Positions 42,739-50,752 of a DNA stretch of 64,000 nucleotides are shown here, one piece after another. Origin of the DNA: Rhizobiaceae bacterium (GTDB taxonomy: Bacteria > Pseudomonadota > Alphaproteobacteria > Rhizobiales > Rhizobiaceae); contig JAMLJA010000017.1 in NCBI GenBank assembly GCA_023953905.1, positions 49,402 to 113,401 of the forward strand, read 5' to 3'. The notes under the pieces are model-generated. The model was given only the letters and a program-made list of their open reading frames with translations. It did not search any database and was not told the origin of the DNA. Each line of letters starts with the position of its first letter. Position 1 is the first letter of the stretch. The position numbers and the translations under genes were made by a program.

Positions 42739-44135
42739 TCGTCTTCTCCCAGCGTGCGGGGCACCGACCTGCCCTCAACGAGGGACACCATCTGTTGCGC
42801 GATTCCCGTCCAGGTGAAAAGGCTCCGCGCCTTGTGCGCCCCCATGCGGGACAAACGGCCCCACATGCGCTTGTGCTTGAAGGGCTTCATCATGGTGATG
42901 CCGAAATCTTCCTTGTCGAACGGGTCGGCAAAGAGGGCATGTCGGCCAAAGCTGATCGAGCGATAGAGACCGCCATTGACCGTCACAACGGTCGGCGTGC
43001 CGCAGGCCATTGCCTCGATAGCGGTCATACCGAACGGCTCGTAACGGCTGGAGAGTGCAAAAAGGTCCGCCGCGCGATACATGTCCGGCAGGTCATCATC
43101 CGCCACATAGCCAGAAAAACGGACACGATCGTCCAGGCCGAGCTGCGTCACCTGCGCCTTCACATCGGCAAGTATCCGGGACTCATGTTCGTCCATATTC
43201 TCGCCGCCCGCGGCAATGTGCAGACGCGCATCCGGAACACGTGTGGCCAGCACCGAAAAGGCGTCAACCAGAAGGTCGTACCCCTTGTTTGTCGCAAGCC
43301 GCCCGAGCGCGAGAACCGTCGGCCCTTGAAAGCCGAGCCTTTCGCGGATCACCCGCCGCGTCGGGGTGCCGACGGGAAAAAACCGGTTGTCGTCATATCC
43401 AGGCGGGATCATGTGCACCCGGCTCTCGGGCGCCCCATAGTCGTCGGTCAGCATATCGACCTGCGGCGGCGTGGTGGCGATCACCATCGCGCAGATGCGA
43501 TAGAGAATCGTCTCGTGCTTTATGCGTTCGGTGAAATTGAACTCGGTCTCGAAATCCTGCGCCTTGTCAGGGTAATCGGTCTCCATCTGACGCTTTTTCC
43601 AGATCCCGAGCGAGTGCGGCGTGTGGATGTGCGGCGTATCGAGCGCTTCGGCGAGGCGCTGGCCTGCCACCCCGCCATCCCAGTAGTGACTGTTGACGAA
43701 ATCGTAGACGAGATTGTTCTTGCGAATGAAGCGGATGGCGTTCTCGCTCCATTCGAGCAGATTTCGATGCAGATACTCCTTGGGAATGAATTCCTTGCCG
43801 CCGCACGGAACCCGGATCACGCGCACATCCTCGGACACGATATCGATCTCGGGCTGATCTTCGAAACGCCGGGTCCAGATGTCAACGTGGTAGCCAAGCT
43901 GGGCGAGTTTCTTAGCCAGTTCCAGCACATACACCACCTGTCCGCCGGTATCTGCCGCGCCCAGGGGCGGGTTGGCGGATACGTAGCCATGCGTGGATAC
44001 CAAAGCGATACGGGGAGGAAGCGTTTGATCGTGTTGCGTGTCGTCCGGCAATATATGAAGTCCCAATAGTCTGTTGCGGCGCACCGCAAATGAAAAATAG
44101 CTAGCGATACGCAAAAATGCGTCCAGCAAGCGCAA
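42708..44135 (-). CDS. mfpsA: Mannosylfructose-phosphate synthase (sucrose-phosphate synthase family GT4)
   Basis: The 475-residue GT4 enzyme matches the Agrobacterium enzyme in long stretches: STHGYVSANPPLGAADTGGQ, GIWKKRQMETDYPDKAQDFE, IPPGYDDNRFFPV, and the C-terminal ARSLFTWTGIAQQ and EPWNDGD. It joins GDP-mannose to fructose-6-phosphate in the cytosol. The start at TTG 44135 is doubtful, since no Shine-Dalgarno is visible and the conserved part begins near residue 41, so a later start is likely. The partner phosphatase follows. The 293-bp gap upstream (44136-44428) shows no gene; it has a possible minus-strand -35 TTGACC at 44184-44179. Confidence 0.85.
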   Translation of the reverse strand: MRLLDAFLRIASYFSFAVRRNRLLGLHILPDDTQHDQTLPPRIALVSTHGYVSANPPLGAADTGGQVVYVLELAKKLAQLGYHVDIWTRRFEDQPEIDIVSEDVRVIRVPCGGKEFIPKEYLHRNLLEWSENAIRFIRKNNLVYDFVNSHYWDGGVAGQRLAEALDTPHIHTPHSLGIWKKRQMETDYPDKAQDFETEFNFTERIKHETILYRICAMVIATTPPQVDMLTDDYGAPESRVHMIPPGYDDNRFFPVGTPTRRVIRERLGFQGPTVLALGRLATNKGYDLLVDAFSVLATRVPDARLHIAAGGENMDEHESRILADVKAQVTQLGLDDRVRFSGYVADDDLPDMYRAADLFALSSRYEPFGMTAIEAMACGTPTVVTVNGGLYRSISFGRHALFADPFDKEDFGITMMKPFKHKRMWGRLSRMGAHKARSLFTWTGIAQQMVSLVEGRSVPRTLGEDDWAEPWNDGD

Positions 44136-44428
44136 GCTTTTTCGATTGAACTCTAAAAATTGCAGAAGGTTTCGTCAGGGTCAACCCTAGAGGGGGATTG
44201 AGCCCAATTGAAAGAGAGATTTGCTAGATCCTGCGGATGATTGCCGCAGATCTCCCAATCATCGAACGATCATATGCATATTTGCACATCGGATTGCACA
44301 AATACTTTGCAATCTCTGGCTTCAGATAGGCGCGCGACTCGAAGATGCATTGACGAAGGGCGGGCACACGAATTCACTTCGTGACCTGCCACGATCGCAT
44401 ACTGCCTGAGGCGAGCGTTCAGAACCGA

Positions 44429-46018
44429 CTAGGCGGCCTCGCGCACCTGATAGTCCTTGATGGCCGCGAAGCGGATCTCCTTCCACCGATCCGCCTCGTA
44501 GTTGAGACCGAACTCGTGCGGCGCAAGAAACACAGGATCATTGTCGAGGTCGCGAGCGATGTCGCCGCGATGCGCCTCGATGAAGCGCGAAAGCTCCTGC
44601 GCACTATCCGCCGATATCCAGCGACAGATCGAGAAGCGTGCCATCTCGAAGTCGACCGGCAGGCTGTATTCGACATTCAGCCGTTCCTTCAGCACGTCGA
44701 GCTGCAGGGCGCCGACAACGCCGACAATGGCAGGTGATCCATCCTCTGGCGAGAAGAGCTGCACAACGCCTTCCTCCGCCATCTGCTGAAGCGCTTCCTT
44801 GAGCTTTTTCGCCTTCATGGCGTCCCCCAGCCGAACGCGGCGCAAAATCTCGGGGGCGAAGTTCGGAACGCCGCGAAACAGAATCTCCTCACCTTCCGTC
44901 AGCGTGTCGCCGATTCTCAATGTGCCGTGGTTGGGAATGCCGACCACGTCGCCCGCATAGGCCTCGTCGGCGGTTATGCGGGAGCGGGCAAAGAAAAACT
45001 GCGGCGCCGAGAGGCTCATCGGTTTTCCGGTGCGCACCAGTTTCGCCTTCATGCCGCGCATGAGCTTGCCGGAACAGACACGAACAAACGCGATACGGTC
45101 GCGGTGGTTGGGATCCATATTCGCCTGAATCTTGAAGACGAACGAGGTCATTTTGTCCTCGGTCGCGTGGACAAGACGCGTATCCGCCTCCTGGTCGCGC
45201 GGCGGCGGGCCGTATTCGCCGAGTGCCTCGATAAGATCGCGCACACCGAAATTGCGCAACGCAGACCCGAAATAGACCGGCGTCAGATGCCCCTCGCGAA
45301 AGGCCTTTTTGTCGAACGGCCGGCATGCCTCGCGTGCGAGTTCCAATTCCTCGATCAGCGAGGCACGCTCATTTTCCGGCAACAATCCCGCGACGCGATC
45401 AGATTCAGGCCCGTTGACCTTGGTTCGCTCGACCTCATCATCGCCGCGACGGACCGCGTTCTGCATCAGATGATAAGTGCCGGAGAATGTCTTGCCCTGT
45501 CCGATCGGCCACGTCATTGGCGCGGTGTCCAGCGCCAGCTTCTCCTCGATCTCGTCGAGAATCTCGAAGGTGTTGCGTGCCTCCCGGTCCATCTTGTTGA
45601 CGAATGTGACGATAGGAATGTCGCGGAGGCGGCACACCTCGAAGAGTTTCAATGTACGCGGCTCGATACCCTTGGCCGCGTCCAATACCATGACCGCCGC
45701 GTCCACCGCCGACAGCGTGCGGTAGGTGTCATCAGCGAAGTCCTCGTGACCTGGCGTGTCGAGCAGATTGTAGACATGGTCGCCATATTCGAACGTCATC
45801 ACCGATGTGACCACGGAAATGCCGCGCTCACGCTCGATTTTCATCCAGTCGGAGCGCGTGTTCATGCGATCCTTCTTGGCCTTGACCTCACCGGCAAGCT
45901 GAATGGCGCCACCGAAGAGCAAAAGCTTTTCCGTCAGCGTGGTCTTGCCAGCGTCGGGGTGGGCAATGATCGCAAATGTGCGGCGGCGGGCCACCGCCTG
46001 TTCGATGGTCTCAGACAT
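44429..46018 (-). CDS. prfC: Peptide chain release factor 3
   Basis: The 529-residue translation GTPase has G1 AHPDAGKTT, switch-2 LDTPGHEDF, G4 NKMD and the typical RF3 C-terminal domains (GALQLDVLKERLNVEYSLPV, FEMARFSICRW). RF3 removes RF1 or RF2 from the ribosome after termination. Length and all motifs agree with the family. It appears to be a single gene, followed on its 3' side by the mfpsA intergenic region. Confidence 0.97.
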   Translation of the reverse strand: MSETIEQAVARRRTFAIIAHPDAGKTTLTEKLLLFGGAIQLAGEVKAKKDRMNTRSDWMKIERERGISVVTSVMTFEYGDHVYNLLDTPGHEDFADDTYRTLSAVDAAVMVLDAAKGIEPRTLKLFEVCRLRDIPIVTFVNKMDREARNTFEILDEIEEKLALDTAPMTWPIGQGKTFSGTYHLMQNAVRRGDDEVERTKVNGPESDRVAGLLPENERASLIEELELAREACRPFDKKAFREGHLTPVYFGSALRNFGVRDLIEALGEYGPPPRDQEADTRLVHATEDKMTSFVFKIQANMDPNHRDRIAFVRVCSGKLMRGMKAKLVRTGKPMSLSAPQFFFARSRITADEAYAGDVVGIPNHGTLRIGDTLTEGEEILFRGVPNFAPEILRRVRLGDAMKAKKLKEALQQMAEEGVVQLFSPEDGSPAIVGVVGALQLDVLKERLNVEYSLPVDFEMARFSICRWISADSAQELSRFIEAHRGDIARDLDNDPVFLAPHEFGLNYEADRWKEIRFAAIKDYQVREAA

Positions 46019-46091
46019 GTCCAGAAATCCGTTGGGTGCCGCTCTATAACTTCATAGCGGGCGAGTGTCGAACGGAAACACCTGCCGGATG

Positions 46092-46832
46092 CTACTCGTC
46101 AGCGGAGCAGGTCCACTTGGCTGGAACGGCGAGCCCCTGCGGCAGCTTCGTGTTCCCGTCGCCGCATGTCTGATCGACCTGCCATTGCTGCAGGCCGGTC
46201 GCCTGGCTGAGGTCCATTCCTTCCAGTCGCGTCCGGAACAGGAAGGCTCCTGATAAATCCAGAGGACCTTCAAACTTTGCAGCGTTGAGATCGGTGCGCG
46301 AAAGGTTGGCCATTGCGAATTTGGCCCCGGTAATGACGGCGCCCTTGAAGATGGCGCGACCCAGCTCGGCCTTGCTGAAATCGGCACCTGTCAGATCAGC
46401 ATTGGTAAAGTCAGCGCGCTCCAGTTCCGCGCTCGCAAAAGATGCCTCCCTTGCGGAGACACCAGAAAAGACGGTCCTGTAGCCTTCAATGCGCGAGAAA
46501 TTCGCCTTGTCGGCCTTCGATCCATCGAGAGAGGCACGAAAAAGGGTCACTTTCTCAAGATTTGCACCGATGAAGCTCGAGTCGCGAAGATCTGTATAGC
46601 TGAGATCGGCGCTCACCAGATTGGCCCCGTCGAGCGTGCTGCTCGTCAGCATCAGCCGACTTTTGTTGCAGTCCTGCCAGTCGATGGACGGCGCCGCGAC
46701 TGCCCGGCAGTCAGCCGCATGAACGACGTGAGGCACGAGAGTGGACGCACAGGCAGACAGCAGAACGCCGGAACACCACCGGACAGTTGACGCCGTCGTC
46801 AATCCAAAAAGCCGCGACATCGTTCCTGGCAT
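46092..46832 (-). CDS. Secreted pentapeptide-repeat protein
   Basis: The protein has 246 residues from ATG 46832 (46820 or an upstream 46910 are alternatives). A signal peptide (STVRWCSGVLLSACASTLVP, cleavage near VHAAD) precedes about twenty A(D/N)LXX-type repeats, for example ANLVSADLSYTDLRD and ADFTNADLTGADFSKAEL, which form a right-handed beta-helix. It probably sits in the periplasm or on the outer face. The C-terminal CGDGNTKL and WTC could form a disulfide. Function is unknown. Confidence 0.82.
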   Translation of the reverse strand: MPGTMSRLFGLTTASTVRWCSGVLLSACASTLVPHVVHAADCRAVAAPSIDWQDCNKSRLMLTSSTLDGANLVSADLSYTDLRDSSFIGANLEKVTLFRASLDGSKADKANFSRIEGYRTVFSGVSAREASFASAELERADFTNADLTGADFSKAELGRAIFKGAVITGAKFAMANLSRTDLNAAKFEGPLDLSGAFLFRTRLEGMDLSQATGLQQWQVDQTCGDGNTKLPQGLAVPAKWTCSADE

Positions 46833-46942
46833 CCATAAACCTCTTGCAGCAATCCACCTGTATCCAGTCGCCCGTAGAAACGAAAAGGTGACAGCCAACA
46901 AGTTGACCAATTTATGACCCCGGCAAAAGCGCGCGGGCCAAT

Positions 46943-46967
46943 CCCGTCGCCGCGACGCGGCAACGGG
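46943..46967. other. GC-rich hairpin downstream of kbp
   Basis: CCCGTCGCCGCG and CGCGGCAACGGG form a 12-bp stem with one mismatch, with a very small loop. It is between the kbp stop and the start of the pentapeptide gene. No T-tail is present on the minus strand, so termination is not certain. Confidence 0.4.
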
Positions 46968-46998
46968 TCCAAAACAGCGTTGAGCGCCGCGGTCGCGA

Positions 46999-47520
46999 TC
47001 AGGCGTTCTCGATTTCGGGAATGCGCAGGACCTGTCCCGGATAGATCTTGTCCGGGCTTTTCAACATCGGCTTGTTGGCTTCGAAAATGATGTCATGCTT
47101 CGTGCCCTTGCCCTTGCCGTAATGGGCTTCGGCGATCTTCCAGAGATTGTCGCCCTTCTTGACCGTGTAGAACACCGGCTCCTTGGCGGGTGTGGCGGCC
47201 GCCACCAGCGCATTCATGTCGGCGTTGCTGTCGAGTTTCAGACCGCTTTCAGGTGCAACCACCTTGAGTTCATCGGCCTGCACCTTGGAAATGCCAAGCG
47301 TATTGCCCACCGCGATGACGGCCTTCTCGAAGATTGACTGGTCAGCAACCACGCCTTTGAGAACGGCCGTGTCGCCCTGGACGACGACGTCCACCTTGTC
47401 CGTTCCAAGCTTGTGCGAATCGAGTTCCTTCTTCAACTCGTCGGCCTTCGTTGTTTCTTCTGCGTCATCGCCGAAACCGAGCTTGTTGCCGACGCTCTTG
47501 ACGAAATCGAATATTCCCAT
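46999..47520 (-). CDS. kbp: Kbp/YgaU-like BON-LysM protein
   Basis: The 173-residue protein has an N-terminal BON domain (about 25-90) and a C-terminal LysM domain (about 116-170, FYTVKKGDNLWKIAEAHYG, then IFEANKPMLKSPDKIYPGQVLRIPE) strongly like E. coli Kbp (YgaU), a cytoplasmic potassium-binding protein. The start MGIFDFVKSVGNKLGF also agrees. There is no signal peptide, in keeping with Kbp. A lysine-rich, acidic linker joins the domains. Confidence 0.9.
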   Translation of the reverse strand: MGIFDFVKSVGNKLGFGDDAEETTKADELKKELDSHKLGTDKVDVVVQGDTAVLKGVVADQSIFEKAVIAVGNTLGISKVQADELKVVAPESGLKLDSNADMNALVAAATPAKEPVFYTVKKGDNLWKIAEAHYGKGKGTKHDIIFEANKPMLKSPDKIYPGQVLRIPEIENA

Positions 47521-47598
47521 GTGACGTCTCCCTGTAGCCTGCTGTTGTCCTATTAATTGGCATCACTGATGTCGAATGGAAACCCCATCCCGGCTGCT

Positions 47599-48036
47599 TC
47601 AGTCGCTATCGACGCGACCGCGCAATTTCTTGACCGTCGAGCGACCAGCCTTGTGCTTCAGTCGCCGTTCGACGGCGCCCCGGGTTGGCTTGGTCTTCTT
47701 GCGTGGCGGGGGCGGCGGTTCGGCTGCCTTGGCCACAAGCGCGACAAGCCTGCCGCGGGCATCCGCACGGTTCAGTTCCTGCGTGCGATAGCGTCCTGCC
47801 TCGATGACGATGACACCGTCCTTGGTCGCACGCTGGCCCGCCTGACGGATGACGCGCACCTTGACGTCTTCAGGCAGACCGGCCGCATTTGCTGCATCGA
47901 AGCGCAGCTGAACCGCCGTGGCGACCTTGTTCACATTCTGGCCACCCGGCCCTGCCGCCCGGATGAATGTCTCCTGCAGATCGTCAGGATGGATGGTGAC
48001 GCCCCGCCGGATCTCTATGATATCGTCGCTAGCCAT
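47599..48036 (-). CDS. arfB: Alternative ribosome-rescue factor ArfB
   Basis: The 145-residue protein starts at ATG 48036 (MASDDIIEI), with an in-frame ATG at 48063 as an alternative. It has the release-factor GGQ motif in IRAAGPGGQNVNKV and a basic C-terminal tail (RKKTKPTRGAVERRLKHKAGRSTVKKLRG) that enters the mRNA channel in YaeJ/ArfB. It frees stalled ribosomes by hydrolysing peptidyl-tRNA. It lies just downstream of the pckA terminator. Confidence 0.93.
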   Translation of the reverse strand: MASDDIIEIRRGVTIHPDDLQETFIRAAGPGGQNVNKVATAVQLRFDAANAAGLPEDVKVRVIRQAGQRATKDGVIVIEAGRYRTQELNRADARGRLVALVAKAAEPPPPPRKKTKPTRGAVERRLKHKAGRSTVKKLRGRVDSD

Positions 48037-48061
48037 GCCCAACACATGCAGCCATGAGGGC

Positions 48062-48090
48062 AAAAAGAAAAGGCCCGGATCGACCGGGCC
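48062..48090 (-). terminator. Rho-independent terminator of pckA
   Basis: On the minus strand GGCCCGG (48090-48084) pairs with CCGGGCC (48078-48072) around a five-base loop and is followed by TTTTCTTTTT. It lies 23 bp after the pckA stop and overlaps no other gene. Confidence 0.92.
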
Positions 48091-48112
48091 CTTGGAAGGT
48101 TCAGGCTGTAGC

Positions 48113-49723
48113 CTACTCCGCCGCCTCTGCGCGTTGCGGCGCAGCCTCCATTACCTGAGGATCGACATGGCATTCGAACCTCTCGAAATTGGCCACGAAC
48201 ATCGAGACGAGCTTGCGCGCCTGCGCGTCATAGGCGACTGGATCGGCCCAGGTTGAACGCGGGTCGAGGATGGCCTGATCGACACCCGGCACTGAAACCG
48301 GGACGGCGAAGCCGAAATTGGCGTCGGTGCGGAATTCGGCACCCTTGAGAGATCCTTCAAGCGCTGCCGTGAGCAGGGCCCGAGTGGCCTTGATCGGCAT
48401 ACGCTTGCCAACGCCATAGGCGCCGCCGGTCCAGCCGGTGTTTACGAGCCAGCAATCGACGCCATGCTGCGCGATCAGCGCGCGCAACAGGTCGGCATAG
48501 ATGGAGGGGTGCCGAGGAAGGAACGGCGCTCCGAAGCAGGTCGAGAATTCCGGCTGCGGCTCGGTCACGCCGCGTTCCGTGCCCGCCACCTTCGCCGTAT
48601 AGCCCGAGAGGAAGTGATACATGGCCTGCGCGGGCGTCAGCCTGGCAATGGGAGGCATGACGCCAAAGGCGTCCGCAGTCAGCATGATGATGTTGCCGGG
48701 ATGGCCGGCGCGGCCGCTCGCGCTCGCATTCGCTATGAAATCCAACGGATAGGCACAGCGGGTATTTTCAGTGCGCGATCCGTCATCGAAATCGGGAACA
48801 CCGGCTTCGTCCAGAACAACATTTTCCAGAACGGTGCCAAAGCGATTGGCCGCCCCAAAAATTTCCGGCTCGGCTTCCGCCGAGAGGCGGATCGTCTTGG
48901 CGTAGCAACCGCCCTCGAAGTTGAAGATGCCATCGGGGCCCCAGCCATGCTCGTCATCGCCAATGAGAGTGCGCTTCGGATCGGCCGAAAGGGTCGTCTT
49001 GCCTGTACCCGAAAGACCGAAGAAGACAGCGGAGTCGCCGTCCGGACCGACATTGGCGGAGCAGTGCATGGGCATGACGCCCTTGGTCGGAAGCGCGTAA
49101 TTGAGTGCGGTGAAGACCGATTTCTTCATTTCACCCGCATACGCAGTTCCCCCGATCAGCACGATCCTGCGCGACAGATCGAGCGCGATCACCGTGTCCG
49201 TACGGGTTCCGTGACGCGCCGGGTCTGCCTTGAAGGAAGGCAGCGCGATGATCGTCATCTCGGGCTGGAAGCTCTCCAGCTCGGATAGCGCCGGGCGGAT
49301 CAGAAGATTGCGAATGAACAGCGAGTGCCACGCCAGCTCGGTGACGACGCGGGTAGGGAGAGCATTTGCCGGATCCGCGCCACCAATCAGGTCCTGAACG
49401 TAGAGGTCCCTTGTGGCGGCATGGGCAAGGAATTCCTTGTGGAGCAGGTCGAACTGTTCGCGCGAAATCGACGCGTTCTTGTCCCACCAGACCTGCGATT
49501 CCGTCACCTCGTCGCGTACGACATATTTGTCCTTCGGAGAGCGGCCCGTGTACGGGCCCGTATCGGCAACCAGCGCTCCAAATGCGGTGAGATGGGCCTC
49601 GCCGCGACGCAGCGATTCCTCATAAAGCGCTGCGGGCAGAAAATTGTACCGCACCGTTTCAGTCGTTGTCAGTCCAAGTTCAGCGATTCCGCACGCGGGA
49701 TTGCGCTTGCCGATTTCTTTCAT
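48113..49723 (-). CDS. pckA: Phosphoenolpyruvate carboxykinase (ATP)
   Basis: The enzyme has 536 residues from ATG 49723 (GAGG seven bases upstream; an ATG at 49738 is less likely). It has GPYTGRSPKDKYVV, the kinase-1a loop GLSGTGKTTLSADPKR, and NFEGGCYAKTIRL, all from ATP-type PEPCK. It converts oxaloacetate to phosphoenolpyruvate in gluconeogenesis, which rhizobia need on organic acids. It is divergent from chvI across a 307-bp AT-rich region with two palindromes, where its regulator probably binds. Confidence 0.97.
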   Translation of the reverse strand: MKEIGKRNPACGIAELGLTTTETVRYNFLPAALYEESLRRGEAHLTAFGALVADTGPYTGRSPKDKYVVRDEVTESQVWWDKNASISREQFDLLHKEFLAHAATRDLYVQDLIGGADPANALPTRVVTELAWHSLFIRNLLIRPALSELESFQPEMTIIALPSFKADPARHGTRTDTVIALDLSRRIVLIGGTAYAGEMKKSVFTALNYALPTKGVMPMHCSANVGPDGDSAVFFGLSGTGKTTLSADPKRTLIGDDEHGWGPDGIFNFEGGCYAKTIRLSAEAEPEIFGAANRFGTVLENVVLDEAGVPDFDDGSRTENTRCAYPLDFIANASASGRAGHPGNIIMLTADAFGVMPPIARLTPAQAMYHFLSGYTAKVAGTERGVTEPQPEFSTCFGAPFLPRHPSIYADLLRALIAQHGVDCWLVNTGWTGGAYGVGKRMPIKATRALLTAALEGSLKGAEFRTDANFGFAVPVSVPGVDQAILDPRSTWADPVAYDAQARKLVSMFVANFERFECHVDPQVMEAAPQRAEAAE

Positions 49724-49811
49724 GCGGTTCCTCAACACTAATTCGCGGCGCGCCCGCCCGTTGCGACGATGCCATCACCGATGGCAGAAAATCCTCCCAA
49801 CAGAAAAATGA

Positions 49812-49828
49812 AATGATTTCAAATCATT
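49812..49828. promoter_or_regulatory. Perfect palindrome AATGATTTCAAATCATT
   Basis: The 17-bp sequence has perfect 8-bp arms around one central C, an operator-like design. It lies 84-100 bp upstream of pckA ATG 49723. In S. meliloti a LacI-type regulator, PckR, controls pckA; whether it acts here is not shown. Confidence 0.5.
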
Positions 49829-49831
49829 AAT

Positions 49832-49863
49832 CGATTTAAAAATTTTGAATTCTTTTTAAATCG
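49832..49863. promoter_or_regulatory. 11-bp perfect inverted repeat, AT-rich
   Basis: CGATTTAAAAA (49832-49842) and TTTTTAAATCG (49853-49863) are perfect arms with a 10-base spacer TTTTGAATTC. It could be an operator or, as RNA, a weak hairpin. It starts 4 bp after the first palindrome. Confidence 0.5.
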
Positions 49864-50030
49864 GTTGTATGGCACTTGGAGTGTTCGCATGACCGCATCG
49901 ACAGGCGACCGCCGTGTGAGGCGCGGTGTGACTTCCTGGAAGATCTGTGCCACAATTTGTACCCAATTTGTCCTCCATAGCGCGTCTCGAAGCTGGAAGG
50001 GACGCCTGCCTCATGAGGGAGCCAAACGAA

Positions 50031-50732
50031 ATGGCGACTATCGCGCTTGTCGACGATGACCGGAACATTCTGACCTCGGTCTCGATCGCGCTTGAGTCGG
50101 AAGGCTATCGCGTTGAAACATATACCGATGGTGCTTCCGCGCTGGAAGGACTCGCAGCTCGTCCGCCGAACCTTGCAATTCTGGATATCAAGATGCCGCG
50201 CATGGACGGCATGGAACTTCTGCGGCGCCTGCGCCAGAAGACCGATCTGCCAGTCATCTTCCTGACGTCGAAGGACGATGAGATCGATGAGCTGTTCGGG
50301 CTCAAGATGGGCGCTGACGACTTCATCCGCAAGCCGTTCTCGCAGCGCTTGCTGGTTGAACGTGTCAAGGCGGTGCTGAGGCGCGCAAGTGCGCGCGAGG
50401 CAGCGGCAAAGACGCCGAATCAGCAGGCCAGATCGCTCGAAAGGGGGCAGCTCGTCATGGACCAGGAGCGCCATACCTGCACGTGGCGAGGCGAGCCCGT
50501 TACGCTTACGGTGACCGAATTTCTGATCCTTCATTCGCTGGCCCAGCGACCCGGGGTCGTAAAAAGCCGGGACGCGCTGATGGATTCGGCTTATGATGAG
50601 CAGGTCTATGTCGACGACCGCACCATCGATAGCCACATCAAGAGGCTGCGAAAGAAGTTCAAGGCCGTCGATGACGACTTCGAGATGATCGAGACGCTTT
50701 ACGGTGTGGGCTACCGCTTCCGCGAAGCGTAA
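50031..50732 (+). CDS. chvI: Two-component response regulator ChvI
   Basis: The 233-residue protein starts at ATG 50031 (MATIALVDDDRNILTSV); an in-frame upstream ATG (50013) is less likely. Phosphorylation site D52 lies in LDIKMPRMDGMELLRRL and the winged-helix domain ends YGVGYRFREA. The sequence agrees with ChvI of rhizobia and Agrobacterium, which controls envelope, exopolysaccharide and acid-stress genes. It is 20 bp upstream of the sensor gene chvG. Confidence 0.96.
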   Translation: MATIALVDDDRNILTSVSIALESEGYRVETYTDGASALEGLAARPPNLAILDIKMPRMDGMELLRRLRQKTDLPVIFLTSKDDEIDELFGLKMGADDFIRKPFSQRLLVERVKAVLRRASAREAAAKTPNQQARSLERGQLVMDQERHTCTWRGEPVTLTVTEFLILHSLAQRPGVVKSRDALMDSAYDEQVYVDDRTIDSHIKRLRKKFKAVDDDFEMIETLYGVGYRFREA

Positions 50733-50752
50733 GCCGGGAGTTCGCGCCGCAG

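Larger units (their letters stand above)
49724..50030. other. pckA-chvI divergent intergenic region, 307 bp
   Basis: The region has no supported gene. It is much more AT-rich than its surroundings between 49800 and 49870 and contains two perfect palindromes (annotated separately) plus a central AATCGATT between them. This arrangement suggests control of both promoters. Confidence 0.55.
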
